Position numbers and translations under genes: made by a program | Shown: in pieces, positions 8,319-15,556 of the stretch | How positions within the stretch are numbered: position 1 is the stretch's first letter | How the letters are laid out: every line of letters starts with the position of its first letter | Notes under the pieces: generated by a model | The model's database searches: none | Told to the model about the DNA's origin: nothing | Seen by the model: only the letters and a program-made list of their open reading frames with translations | Source of the DNA: Bacillota bacterium | Lineage (GTDB): Bacteria > Bacillota > Bacilli > Paenibacillales > NBRC-103111 | Reading direction: 5' to 3' | Assembly: GCA_023388055.1 (NCBI GenBank) | Contig: JAEWGW010000022.1 | Location: 118,225-182,224, forward strand | Length of the DNA stretch: 64,000 nt

Positions 8319-8461
8319 AGGGTTCCTCCCGGGCGCCATGCCCGCTTCTGTAGTCCTTCTTCCATTCTACCAAAACCGGGGGTCAAAGTGGAGCTTACTC
8401 CGGAAAAACTCCAGTGTTCCTGTTTCACCTGATGGAATCAGGGGTAAAATTTGGGAGATGC

Positions 8462-8506
8462 AAAAAAAGGGCTCCGGCCGGATACCCATTGGTTCCAGCC
8501 GTGCCC
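8462..8506 (-). terminator. Rho-independent terminator after the M23 endopeptidase gene
   Basis: On the minus strand a GC-rich stem (GGGC...GCCC outside, CGGCTGG with CCGGCCG inside) is followed by seven T. It lies 20 bases after the stop at 8526 and separates that gene from the walR promoter. Confidence 0.75.
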
Positions 8507-8525
8507 CCGTGTTTGTGTGTGTAGC

Positions 8526-10202
8526 CTAGCGGTTCAAATATTTCAACGGATTCTCTACGGTTCCGTTCTTAATAACCTCAAAGTGCAGGTGGGTGCCGGT
8601 GGAATCCCCCGTGCTGCCCATAATGCCGATTTTCTCGCCCTTCTCTACGATCTGGCCTGCCTTCACGCTGTAGGAGCTCAGATGCCCGTAGAGGGTCTTG
8701 TAGCCGTTCAAATGATTGATGATGACATGATTGCCGTAATCGGATTTGTAGCCGACATATTCCACCTTGCCGTTATCGGAGGACATGATGGATTTGTTGC
8801 CGGTCAGGTCCACACCCTTGTGCAGCTTGCCCCATCTGTAGCCGAAGCCGCTGGAGATGCTGGAGCTTAGGACCGGCCAGGCGAACTTGCCTGTGCCCTC
8901 GCCCAGAATCACCTTGGTTCCCTTGCGGGCCTTGGCCTTCACAGGCTGCTGCAGAATTTCCTCGTTGAGCATTTCTTCTTCCATCCACTTGCCGTTTACC
9001 TTGGTCACCAGGAAGGTGACGTTCTTCAAGCCGTTTCTGCCAGGGGAGATCGTCTGGATAATCCCGGCACGCATATTGTCGTCCAGCTCATAATCGGTAT
9101 CGTACTGGATTTCTTGACTCTCCACAACCTTCTCCACCGTCTTCACGGAGAGGGTAGGCTGCAGCACCGTCAGGTCCAGCACCTGGCCGATCTTCAGCTT
9201 GTCATCCACGATCCAGGCATTGTTCTCATAGATCACCTGGCGGGAAATATTGAATTTCTTGGCGATGAGGGAAATACTGTCCCCCTTCTCCACGGTATAT
9301 TTGGTCGGCTGAACATCACCCGTCTCCAGCTTGGCCAGCAGATCCTCAGGCTTCACCAACTGGGAGGGGTCAATATCCTTCTGCTTAATTTCCACTTGCT
9401 GTACGAATTCCACCTCTTGCACCTCGGATTCCCCGGGGCTTAAGGTTTTGGCTTCTGTAGAAAGGATGCTGACGCGCCCCTTCTCCGCTTGCTGCTTCTG
9501 GGCTACTGCCGCGCCGCCATGATTGGCCTTAATCTGCGCCAGCAGCTGATCCGCCGTATCCGCGTCCTTCACAATACCTACCGGTTTGCCGTCCACCGTA
9601 AGCTCCACCCCTACTGCATGGGAGGTGAGCAGCTGGTCCAGCATTGCCAAGGCGGCGGTGTCATCAGAATCGCCTTTGTAAGCCTTTTCACTCTTCAATA
9701 CGATCTCATCGGTATTCAAGACCATATGAACATTAGGATTTTCCTGTTGAACCTGGTTGTACTTGGTAATTTTAAATTCGTCTACCACCTGCGGATTGCT
9801 TACGGTGCCGGCGTATTGATCCTTTACATAAACATGGAAAATGTCGTATGTATTGGCTGCTACGTATTGCTGGTAGCCCAATGTTCCCGTCCAGATTACA
9901 GCTCCCAGCGCGATAGTCCCTGCTATGTGCACCCGGTATTTCTTCAGTTGGCTGAGTCCGCCTTGGGCAGCTTCCGCCGATTGCTTCTTTACTTTGGCTC
10001 CGCCGAGCAACAATGTCTGGCCTGCTTGATGCGACCGTTCCTTCACCGACATCAGCCATTCTTGAGTGTTAATCCTATGCAGTAAGGCGCTCCATGCCGG
10101 TTTGGCTGCGCCAGGCTTTACTTTCTCCTTTAACGGCTTGCCCCAGGATTTCACCTGCGACAGCCGTTCCAAGAACCATTCCTTCATCTTGAAACCTGTC
10201 AT
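8526..10202 (-). CDS. Membrane-anchored peptidoglycan endopeptidase: LysM, G5 and M23 (LytM) domains
   Basis: A 558-residue protein: basic cytoplasmic N-terminus, membrane segment at about 90-110, extracellular region, LysM at about 300-345 (YTVEKGDSISLIAKKFNIS), G5-like domain at about 350-430 and M23 peptidase at about 440-555. The zinc ligands are present: HKGVD (His461, Asp465) and HLH (His538, His540), so the enzyme should be active. Such proteins cut peptide cross-bridges during growth or daughter-cell separation. GAGGAG lies 6 bases before the ATG. It sits just upstream of walR, whose regulon in Bacillus consists of wall hydrolases, so WalR control is plausible. I could not identify a clear WalR box (TGTAA-type repeat) in 10203-10449, and saw nothing else there. 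Confidence 0.92.
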   Translation of the reverse strand: MTGFKMKEWFLERLSQVKSWGKPLKEKVKPGAAKPAWSALLHRINTQEWLMSVKERSHQAGQTLLLGGAKVKKQSAEAAQGGLSQLKKYRVHIAGTIALGAVIWTGTLGYQQYVAANTYDIFHVYVKDQYAGTVSNPQVVDEFKITKYNQVQQENPNVHMVLNTDEIVLKSEKAYKGDSDDTAALAMLDQLLTSHAVGVELTVDGKPVGIVKDADTADQLLAQIKANHGGAAVAQKQQAEKGRVSILSTEAKTLSPGESEVQEVEFVQQVEIKQKDIDPSQLVKPEDLLAKLETGDVQPTKYTVEKGDSISLIAKKFNISRQVIYENNAWIVDDKLKIGQVLDLTVLQPTLSVKTVEKVVESQEIQYDTDYELDDNMRAGIIQTISPGRNGLKNVTFLVTKVNGKWMEEEMLNEEILQQPVKAKARKGTKVILGEGTGKFAWPVLSSSISSGFGYRWGKLHKGVDLTGNKSIMSSDNGKVEYVGYKSDYGNHVIINHLNGYKTLYGHLSSYSVKAGQIVEKGEKIGIMGSTGDSTGTHLHFEVIKNGTVENPLKYLNR

Positions 10203-10449
10203 GATGGACTCCTCTTCAGCTAATTCTAGAAAAGTGCAAGGACCTCTCGGGCCCTCCTCATGTCTTTTCCGATGTATCTGCGAACTTCTTCACGGCAGCA
10301 AGCGACAAGAATCTGAGTCAAAATCATACCTTTACCAATTTACCACAGTATGATTTGCGATTTCAACCACATTTGTCACAGTTTCTGTGTTTGCGCTTAC
10401 ATGATTTTCGCAGACCAGCTGAGGCTGATCCGTCCTTCCACTGGCAGTG

Positions 10450-11211
10450 TCACTGGTATTTCTCCAGAATCGCCACCACCTGCTTATACTCCTCCTGAGT
10501 CAGATGCCTGCGGATGATTTTGTCCAATTGCACCAGTTCCTCCTGGGTAATCCCGTTCTCCATCAGCTGCGAGATGGACTGCACCTCTGCTGCGGGCAGC
10601 TTGGAGACCAGGAGCGTAAACAGCTTCACCTTGTCGTCATTGGACATATTATCCTTCGTGGAGGATAAAAAATCAGAAGAGAACAGTGTTTCCTCCTGCT
10701 TCCCTGTTCCGCCGGACTGGGCCCCCTGGGCGCTGCCCGATTGGCTCCATACCGGCAGGGCATCCGCCATACCGCCAGACCCTGAAGCTCCGCTGTTTAT
10801 GCTCCCCTCCTTTTCCTCCCGGCCGGAGATGGTGCCGCCTGCTCCGCCTGATGCTCCGCCTCCGGTACTGTTTGGCTGCTGCAGGTTTGTGCCGCTTCCC
10901 GTTGTCCCGGACGGCTTGCCTGCAATCCCTTCGGTTCCCGAATTCGCAGAACCCACCGGCGTCAGACCACTGCCTCCGTATACCGGCTTGTCATCTTTTG
11001 CGGACACGGATTGATTCATTATATTCAGCCCGGTGCCCATTTTTTCCACAAAATCCAAAAATCCGATACTCTGCATGTCCCCGCCGATCTGGTAATGGGC
11101 CAGCACCTTCTCCAGATAGGTGCCCACTGCCGTCCAGGTGGCGTATATGGTGACTGCCGCAATAAAAACTGCCGCCACTGCCATCTTCGTCAACCAACCC
11201 AATATCTTCAT
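10450..11211 (-). CDS. Unrecognised membrane-anchored protein with Gly/Ser-rich middle (253 aa)
   Basis: A 253-residue protein with a membrane segment at about 6-27 and a short predicted extracellular helix (YLEKVLAHYQIGG). A long Gly/Ser/Thr low-complexity linker spans about 75-165. A compact helical C-terminal domain at about 170-253 contains NDDKVKLFTLLVSKL and QEEYKQVVAILEKYQ. The C-terminal charge pattern suggests repeated short helices, as in proteins that count or brace oligomers, but I do not recognise the family. It lies between purA and the M23 endopeptidase on the same strand, so a wall-associated role is possible. The ATG at 11211 starts MKILGWLTKMAVAAVF and has AGGAGGATT before it. 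The purA terminator precedes it, so it has its own promoter. Confidence 0.8.
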   Translation of the reverse strand: MKILGWLTKMAVAAVFIAAVTIYATWTAVGTYLEKVLAHYQIGGDMQSIGFLDFVEKMGTGLNIMNQSVSAKDDKPVYGGSGLTPVGSANSGTEGIAGKPSGTTGSGTNLQQPNSTGGGASGGAGGTISGREEKEGSINSGASGSGGMADALPVWSQSGSAQGAQSGGTGKQEETLFSSDFLSSTKDNMSNDDKVKLFTLLVSKLPAAEVQSISQLMENGITQEELVQLDKIIRRHLTQEEYKQVVAILEKYQ

Positions 11212-11316
11212 CCATAATCCTCCTGCCCGGCCTGTCCTATAGACGCATGAAGACGCATGTGCAAGCCTACTTCTTTAAGTATGTCCGGAAAAAGGGCGTC
11301 TTAATGCCGCCAATGG

Positions 11317-11351
11317 AAAAAATCCCCGCCAGCATTGGGCTGACGGGGATT
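11317..11351 (-). terminator. Rho-independent terminator of purA
   Basis: AATCCCCG (11321-11328) pairs with CGGGGATT (11344-11351), extended inside by CAGC/GCTG around the loop. On the minus strand the stem is followed by a six-T run. It lies 30 bases after the purA stop. Confidence 0.92.
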
Positions 11352-11380
11352 CGTACGGCAGGAATGGATGGGCTTACGGC

Positions 11381-12664
11381 CTAATAAACGGGCAGGACCT
11401 GGTTAGTTTGCTCCCGGTTACGGCCGACAGAGAAGATGGCGATGGGAATGCCGGTGAGCTCGGATACGCGCTCCACATAGCGGCGGGTGGTCGCGGGAAG
11501 ATCCTCCAGGCGGCGGACGCCGGTAATGTCCTCGCTCCAGCCGGGCAGCTCCTCATATATGGCTTCGCATTCGTCCAGCATCTTGAGGCTGGCCGGGTAA
11601 TAATCGATGACCTCGCCCCGGAACCTGTAGCCGGTGCAGATCTTAACGGTCTCCAGGCCGGTAAGTACGTCCAGGGAGTTCAGGGACAGGCCGGTGATGC
11701 CGCTGACACGGCGGGCATGGCGCACCACCACACTGTCGAACCAGCCGACACGGCGGGGGCGTCCGGTAACCGTACCGTATTCAAAGCCCGCTTCGCGGAT
11801 GCGGTCGCCGATAGGGTTGTTCTGCTCCGTCGGGAACGGGCCGTCACCTACACGGGTGGTGTAGGCCTTGGCTACGCCGATAATCTGGTGGATCTTGGTG
11901 GGGCCTACGCCTGCACCGATACAAACACCGCCGGCAGACGGATTGGAGGAGGTCACGAAGGGATATGTACCATGGTCGATATCCAGCATAACCCCTTGGG
12001 CACCCTCGAAGAGCACCTTCTTGCCCGCGTCAATGCTGTCGTTCAGGACAACAGAGGTATCCGTCACGTAATGACGCAGCACCTCGGCGTATTCCAGGTA
12101 TTCCTTCAGGATGGAATCGGCATTCAACCCTTTGCCGCCATACACTTGTTCGATAATATGGTTCTTCTCGCCCACCAGACGGCGCAGCTTGGCCTCGAAT
12201 TCCTCAGGGTCCATCAAATCCGCGATACGGATGCCGCTTCTGGCGGCTTTGTCCATATAAGCGGGGCCGATGCCCTTGCGGGTGGTGCCGATTTTGCTGT
12301 CGCCCTTGCGGTCCTCTTCCAGACCGTCCAGGAGCAGATGATACGGCATAATTACATGAGCTCTGTCGCTGATGCGCAGATTCTTGGTGGAAAAGCCGCT
12401 GTCATGAATATATTGGATTTCGTCGATCAGGGCAGCCGGGTTCAGCACCATGCCGTTGCCGATGACGCAAATCTTGTCGTTATAAAAAACTCCAGAGGGA
12501 ATCATCTGCAGCTTGTATTTTTTGTTATCGATGAGTATGGTATGGCCGGCATTGTTCCCCCCTTGGTAGCGGGCGACGACCTCAGCCTGCTCAGCCAAAA
12601 AGTCGGTGATCTTGCCTTTTCCCTCGTCTCCCCATTGAGTGCCGACAACAACAACTGTGGACAT
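11381..12664 (-). CDS. purA: Adenylosuccinate synthetase
   Basis: A 427-residue enzyme that joins IMP and aspartate, using GTP, to make adenylosuccinate, the first committed step from IMP to AMP. The N-terminal GTP-binding motif GTQWGDEGKGK (with catalytic Asp and Lys), NNAGHT, the IMP-binding segment RKGIGPAY and the C-terminal VGRNREQT segment are present. Length is typical. The ATG at 12664 (MSTVVVVGTQWGD) has GGAAGGGG upstream. A strong promoter and inverted PurR-box-like sites lie about 105-180 bases upstream, and a terminator follows, so it is monocistronic. Confidence 0.98.
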   Translation of the reverse strand: MSTVVVVGTQWGDEGKGKITDFLAEQAEVVARYQGGNNAGHTILIDNKKYKLQMIPSGVFYNDKICVIGNGMVLNPAALIDEIQYIHDSGFSTKNLRISDRAHVIMPYHLLLDGLEEDRKGDSKIGTTRKGIGPAYMDKAARSGIRIADLMDPEEFEAKLRRLVGEKNHIIEQVYGGKGLNADSILKEYLEYAEVLRHYVTDTSVVLNDSIDAGKKVLFEGAQGVMLDIDHGTYPFVTSSNPSAGGVCIGAGVGPTKIHQIIGVAKAYTTRVGDGPFPTEQNNPIGDRIREAGFEYGTVTGRPRRVGWFDSVVVRHARRVSGITGLSLNSLDVLTGLETVKICTGYRFRGEVIDYYPASLKMLDECEAIYEELPGWSEDITGVRRLEDLPATTRRYVERVSELTGIPIAIFSVGRNREQTNQVLPVY

Positions 12665-12767
12665 GCGCAAAAACCCCTTCCGGTGAATTGGTACACCGCA
12701 TAGTAGCCGACCCAGCATATCCTTCCGAAGCAGCGCCTGCTCCGCAAACGCTTAAGACGGCATATCC

Positions 12768-12841
12768 AGTGTATCAGTCCGCTAAAGCAAAGTCAACGAA
12801 AACGAACGATAGGTTGGGACAAGCTGCGATTGTTCGGATAT
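12768..12841 (-). promoter_or_regulatory. purA sigma-A promoter with PurR boxes
   Basis: Read on the minus strand: -35 TTGACT (12791-12796), 17-base spacer, -10 TACACT (12768-12773). Immediately upstream lie two inverted PurBox-like sites. The distal one at 12829-12841 reads ATTGTTCGGATAT on the plus strand and fits the B. subtilis consensus AWWGTTCGGWWWT at every position. The proximal one, around 12798-12810, keeps only the CGAAC core. This is the usual layout of a PurR operator. PurR control is inferred. Confidence 0.78.
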
Positions 12842-12976
12842 CAGTCATATTTAGCTCGCATACGCAGGCTTGTCCATCTATCTCCCTCTGATTTGTTTAA
12901 CATTAGGAATAATACTCCTTGCATACATCCGTACTTGACCACACGCACGCGGGCGTTACTTTGACCCTCTTCCGAA

Positions 12977-13157
12977 ATGCAAAAGTGCAGCTAATTGGTA
13001 AACAAACCTTCGTTTTTGCGGTTTATCCTGCAAAAGTGCATTTATTTTCGGCAGAGGGGGGCAAGGTGGAGCCTGTGGCGGAAAATAGATGCACGTTTGC
13101 ATTTGGGGTGCAGGGAGAAGCGGAACTCTAATAGAATAGATTCACGTTTGCAGGATA
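12977..13157. repeat. Intergenic inverted-repeat element with four copies of a TGCAAAAGTGCA-like motif
   Basis: A motif close to TATCCTGCAAAAGTGCAT occurs four times: 12977-12989 (core only), 13024-13049, 13081-13101 (inverted) and 13132-13157 (inverted). The second and fourth copies form imperfect terminal inverted repeats of about 26 bases bounding a 134-base unit (13024-13157). No convincing gene crosses it. The rest of the 12842-13264 gap shows nothing else identifiable. It resembles sequence I remember between genes of Paenibacillus, so a dispersed element is likely. Confidence 0.65.
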
Positions 13158-13264
13158 AGGCTGGGGTTAAAAGCAGCGCGATTAGACGTTTAAGAGGCCG
13201 CATAAGGAGCTTTGCTTGATCGTGGCGTAACATCGCCCTCCTCCGCACTCGTCCAAATGATCGT

Positions 13265-13316
13265 TTGACAATAGCGGATTACAAGTGTAATATCATTCTT
13301 GTATTACATATGTAAT
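13265..13316 (+). promoter_or_regulatory. Promoter with two BlaI-type operators
   Basis: -35 TTGACA (13265-13270), a 17-base spacer and -10 TAATAT (13288-13293) form a near-consensus sigma-A promoter. Two dyads follow the BlaI/MecI TACA-N2-TGTA pattern: ATTACAAGTGTAAT (13278-13291), overlapping the -10, and ATTACATATGTAAT (13303-13316), just after the likely start site. Their centres are 25 bases apart. Binding by the adjacent BlaI-like repressor should block transcription of its own operon. Confidence 0.9.
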
Positions 13317-13337
13317 CCATCCGGAGGAGGTTTTCCT

Positions 13338-13712
13338 GTGAGTCAAATCCCCAATATTTCCGATGCGGAATGGGAGGTGATGAAGGTGCTGTGGACCCGC
13401 TCGCCCCGTTCGGCCAATGAGATCATCCAGGCGCTGGAGGATCATTCCGAATGGAAGCCGAAGACCGTGCGGACACTGCTGAACCGGCTGGTCCAGAAGC
13501 AGGCTGCGGCTTTTACCCAAGACGGGAAGGTTTATGCTTATTACCCTCTGGTGTCCGAGGAGGACTGCGTCAAGACGGAAACCCGCTCCTTCCTGAATCG
13601 GATTCACGGCGGAGCCTTCAAGCCCATGCTGGCCAACTTCCTGAGGGAGGAGCCGCTGACCGCGGAGGAGATCGGCGAGCTCAAGAAGATTCTCGACGAT
13701 AAAGCTCTATGA
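13338..13712 (+). CDS. BlaI/MecI/CopY-family transcriptional repressor
   Basis: A 124-residue winged-helix repressor starting (GTG) VSQIPNISDAEWEVMKVLW. ANEIIQALEDHSEWKPKTVRTLLNRL (recognition region, about 30-55) and a C-terminal dimerisation helix rich in acidic and leucine residues fit the family. BlaI/MecI repressors are cut by partner M56 proteases when the signal arrives. Here the partner gene overlaps by four bases (ATGA, 13709-13712). GGAGGAGG precedes the GTG. Two operators lie in its promoter, indicating autorepression. The family name does not imply beta-lactam resistance: no beta-lactamase or PBP2a is nearby. Confidence 0.93.
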   Translation: MSQIPNISDAEWEVMKVLWTRSPRSANEIIQALEDHSEWKPKTVRTLLNRLVQKQAAAFTQDGKVYAYYPLVSEEDCVKTETRSFLNRIHGGAFKPMLANFLREEPLTAEEIGELKKILDDKAL

Positions 13713-15145
13713 AAGGCGCAGCAGACGTGCTTGTCCACTCCTCCCAATGGGTGCTGACCGCATCCATGCTGTCCGCAGGTCTGGTAGCGCTGATTGTTCT
13801 TCTCCAGCGAACCTTGAAGGAGCGGCTTATTCCCGGCTGGAGCTGTCTATTGTGGGGGCTGGTGCTCCTGCGCCTGCTGGTGCCGTGGAGTCCGGAAAGC
13901 CGGTTCAGCATTATGCCCAGCCTCTTTGCCGCCAGCTCCGTACAGCCTGTTTGGCAGGAGACCTCCCCCGTCACGCCGGGGCTGCAGACAGCTGTAGGGC
14001 AAGTCCCTCTCCCTCCAGCCCACATATGGGTGTTTATTTGGCTGGCCGGGGCAGCGGCTTGTGCGGCGTATACCCTGTGGGGAAGCTGGCGTTTTGCCCG
14101 CATCATGAACCGCCGAACAGTGCCGGTTCATGATGCGGACATGCTGGCCCTGTTCGCGGAATGCCGGACCGTTCTGAACGTCCGCCGCCCGGTTGGGCTT
14201 GTGGCCGCAGAAGAGGGGGTCTCCCCGGCTCTGTACGGACTGCTGAAGCCCCGGGTTATGATTCCTGCGCCCCTATTCACCACCCTGGACAGCGAGAAGC
14301 TGCGCCATATTATGCTGCATGAGCTGGCCCATGCCAAACGCCACGATATCGCACTGAACTGGCTGATGCATCTGGTGCTCAGCATCCATTGGTTTAATCC
14401 CGTTCTGTGGTTCGCAGCCGGACGGCTCCGGCAGGATCAGGAAATGGCCAGTGATGCATTGGCCATGGATTGCCTTGCCCCGGAGCGGCGGCTGTCTTAC
14501 GGCCATACGCTGATCCACATGCTGGAGGCGGCTTCACAGTCTGCCCGGCCCGCAAGCAACGCGGGTAATGTGTATCTGACCGGCAGCGCCAAACAATTAC
14601 AAAGGAGAATGAAAATGATAAAACGTCATCGTACCCATTCCCGCTTCCTGTCCCTTCTCGCTATCGCCGGCATCTTGCTGGTTGGCGGCTGTGTCCTTAC
14701 CGAGCCTGAGAAAAGCGCAGACCCTGCGAATTCCGTCCAAAGTGCTCCACCTGCAAGCTCGCCGTCACCTTCGGCTTCGGCCTCCCCACCCGCTGCATCC
14801 GCCCAGCCGGTGTCCAGCCCGTCCCCGTCGCTTGAACCTGCGGGGCAGACTGCCGCTGGTACAAAAGACGCAGCCGCTTCCGTACCCCAAGCTGCTCCGG
14901 CAGCGTCACCGGCGCAGTCCGGCGGAGCGGTGACCCAGCCTGCTCGCCCAGCGGTTGTCCCCTCAGATGCAGTCAGCGAGATCGCCCCAGAACGGCTGGT
15001 TCCCCGGGCAGTGCCTGCTTCGGAGCTGGCTGCCGAGTCCCAATCCGTCCAAGAGTCCGCTTCCCCTGCTCCGGCAGCTCCGCAGATTGTAGCACCTGCT
15101 CTGATTGCCGAGGAAGGAACACCGAAGCCGGTGCCTGGCCCTTAA
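13709..15145 (+). CDS. M56-family (BlaR1-like) membrane metalloprotease lacking a beta-lactam sensor domain
   Basis: A 478-residue protein. Membrane segments at about 15-33, 45-60, 105-123 and 313-330 surround a cytoplasmic zinc protease with HELAH (His204, Glu205, His208) and a downstream Glu245 in the DQEMASDAL motif. Authentic BlaR1 carries about 250 residues of penicillin-binding domain after the last membrane helix. Here only about 145 residues follow, made of Pro/Ser/Ala-rich low complexity without SxxK, SxN or KTG motifs. The likely job is cleavage of the adjacent BlaI-like repressor, but the stimulus is unknown and may be membrane or wall stress. The membrane segment ends VGGCV, which could also be read as a lipobox-like cysteine. 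It is translationally coupled to the repressor. Confidence 0.9.
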   Translation: MKGAADVLVHSSQWVLTASMLSAGLVALIVLLQRTLKERLIPGWSCLLWGLVLLRLLVPWSPESRFSIMPSLFAASSVQPVWQETSPVTPGLQTAVGQVPLPPAHIWVFIWLAGAAACAAYTLWGSWRFARIMNRRTVPVHDADMLALFAECRTVLNVRRPVGLVAAEEGVSPALYGLLKPRVMIPAPLFTTLDSEKLRHIMLHELAHAKRHDIALNWLMHLVLSIHWFNPVLWFAAGRLRQDQEMASDALAMDCLAPERRLSYGHTLIHMLEAASQSARPASNAGNVYLTGSAKQLQRRMKMIKRHRTHSRFLSLLAIAGILLVGGCVLTEPEKSADPANSVQSAPPASSPSPSASASPPAASAQPVSSPSPSLEPAGQTAAGTKDAAASVPQAAPAASPAQSGGAVTQPARPAVVPSDAVSEIAPERLVPRAVPASELAAESQSVQESASPAPAAPQIVAPALIAEEGTPKPVPGP

Positions 15146-15189
15146 CCGCGCAGCGATCAGTTCGGGCTATCCCTGAGACTTCGAAATCA

Positions 15190-15235
15190 AAAAAGGTTGG
15201 GCAGAAAAACGTACGTTTTTCTGCCCAACCTTTTT
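15190..15235. terminator. Bidirectional terminator, perfect 46-base palindrome
   Basis: Bases 15190-15212 and 15213-15235 are exact reverse complements, centred on ACGTACGT, with A-runs on the left and T-runs on the right. The stem GGTTGGGCAG plus flanking A/T runs gives an intrinsic terminator in both directions, between the convergent M56 and dnaB genes. Confidence 0.93.
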
Positions 15236-15556
15236 GGTGTGTCTGATGTGTTTGTTGATGGAGCTTAGCTAAACTCGAAAAATCATATATAAATTTTCTT
15301 TTTTTGATAAAATAACCTATTATACTTGTTTTTTCATATATAAAATGCCCATTTGGTTCCTATTACTGGATTTATAGCTTAAAAATCATGTTTAACCCAT
15401 CCATTGAGCCAGTTTTGCCTCGATTATATGCGAATTTTCATGTTCAATTGTAAATCCGAACGCTATTCCTCAGAAGTCCGTTAAGGAGAACAGATCGTGT
15501 GCAGAATGGGCCGGGAGGATGAGGGAGAGTATCCCGCCGTGAATGGTTCATCCCAT
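15236..15556. other. AT-rich intergenic island between convergent genes
   Basis: About 250 bases (15270-15480) are strikingly A/T-rich compared with the GC-rich genes on both sides, with runs such as TATATAAATTTTCTTTTTTTG. I see no credible gene, RNA or IS end. A purine-rich AAGGAGAAC precedes a GTG at 15497, but that frame is only the antisense of dnaB. It may be horizontally acquired debris or an upstream A/T tract of an unseen promoter. Confidence 0.5.

Noticed and set aside
11408..12703. Plus-strand frame of 431 codons over purA
   Set aside because: Antisense shadow of purA.
12665..12980. Purine riboswitch or T-box upstream of purA
   Set aside because: I looked for the purine riboswitch core and the T-box motif and saw neither; PurR boxes fit instead.
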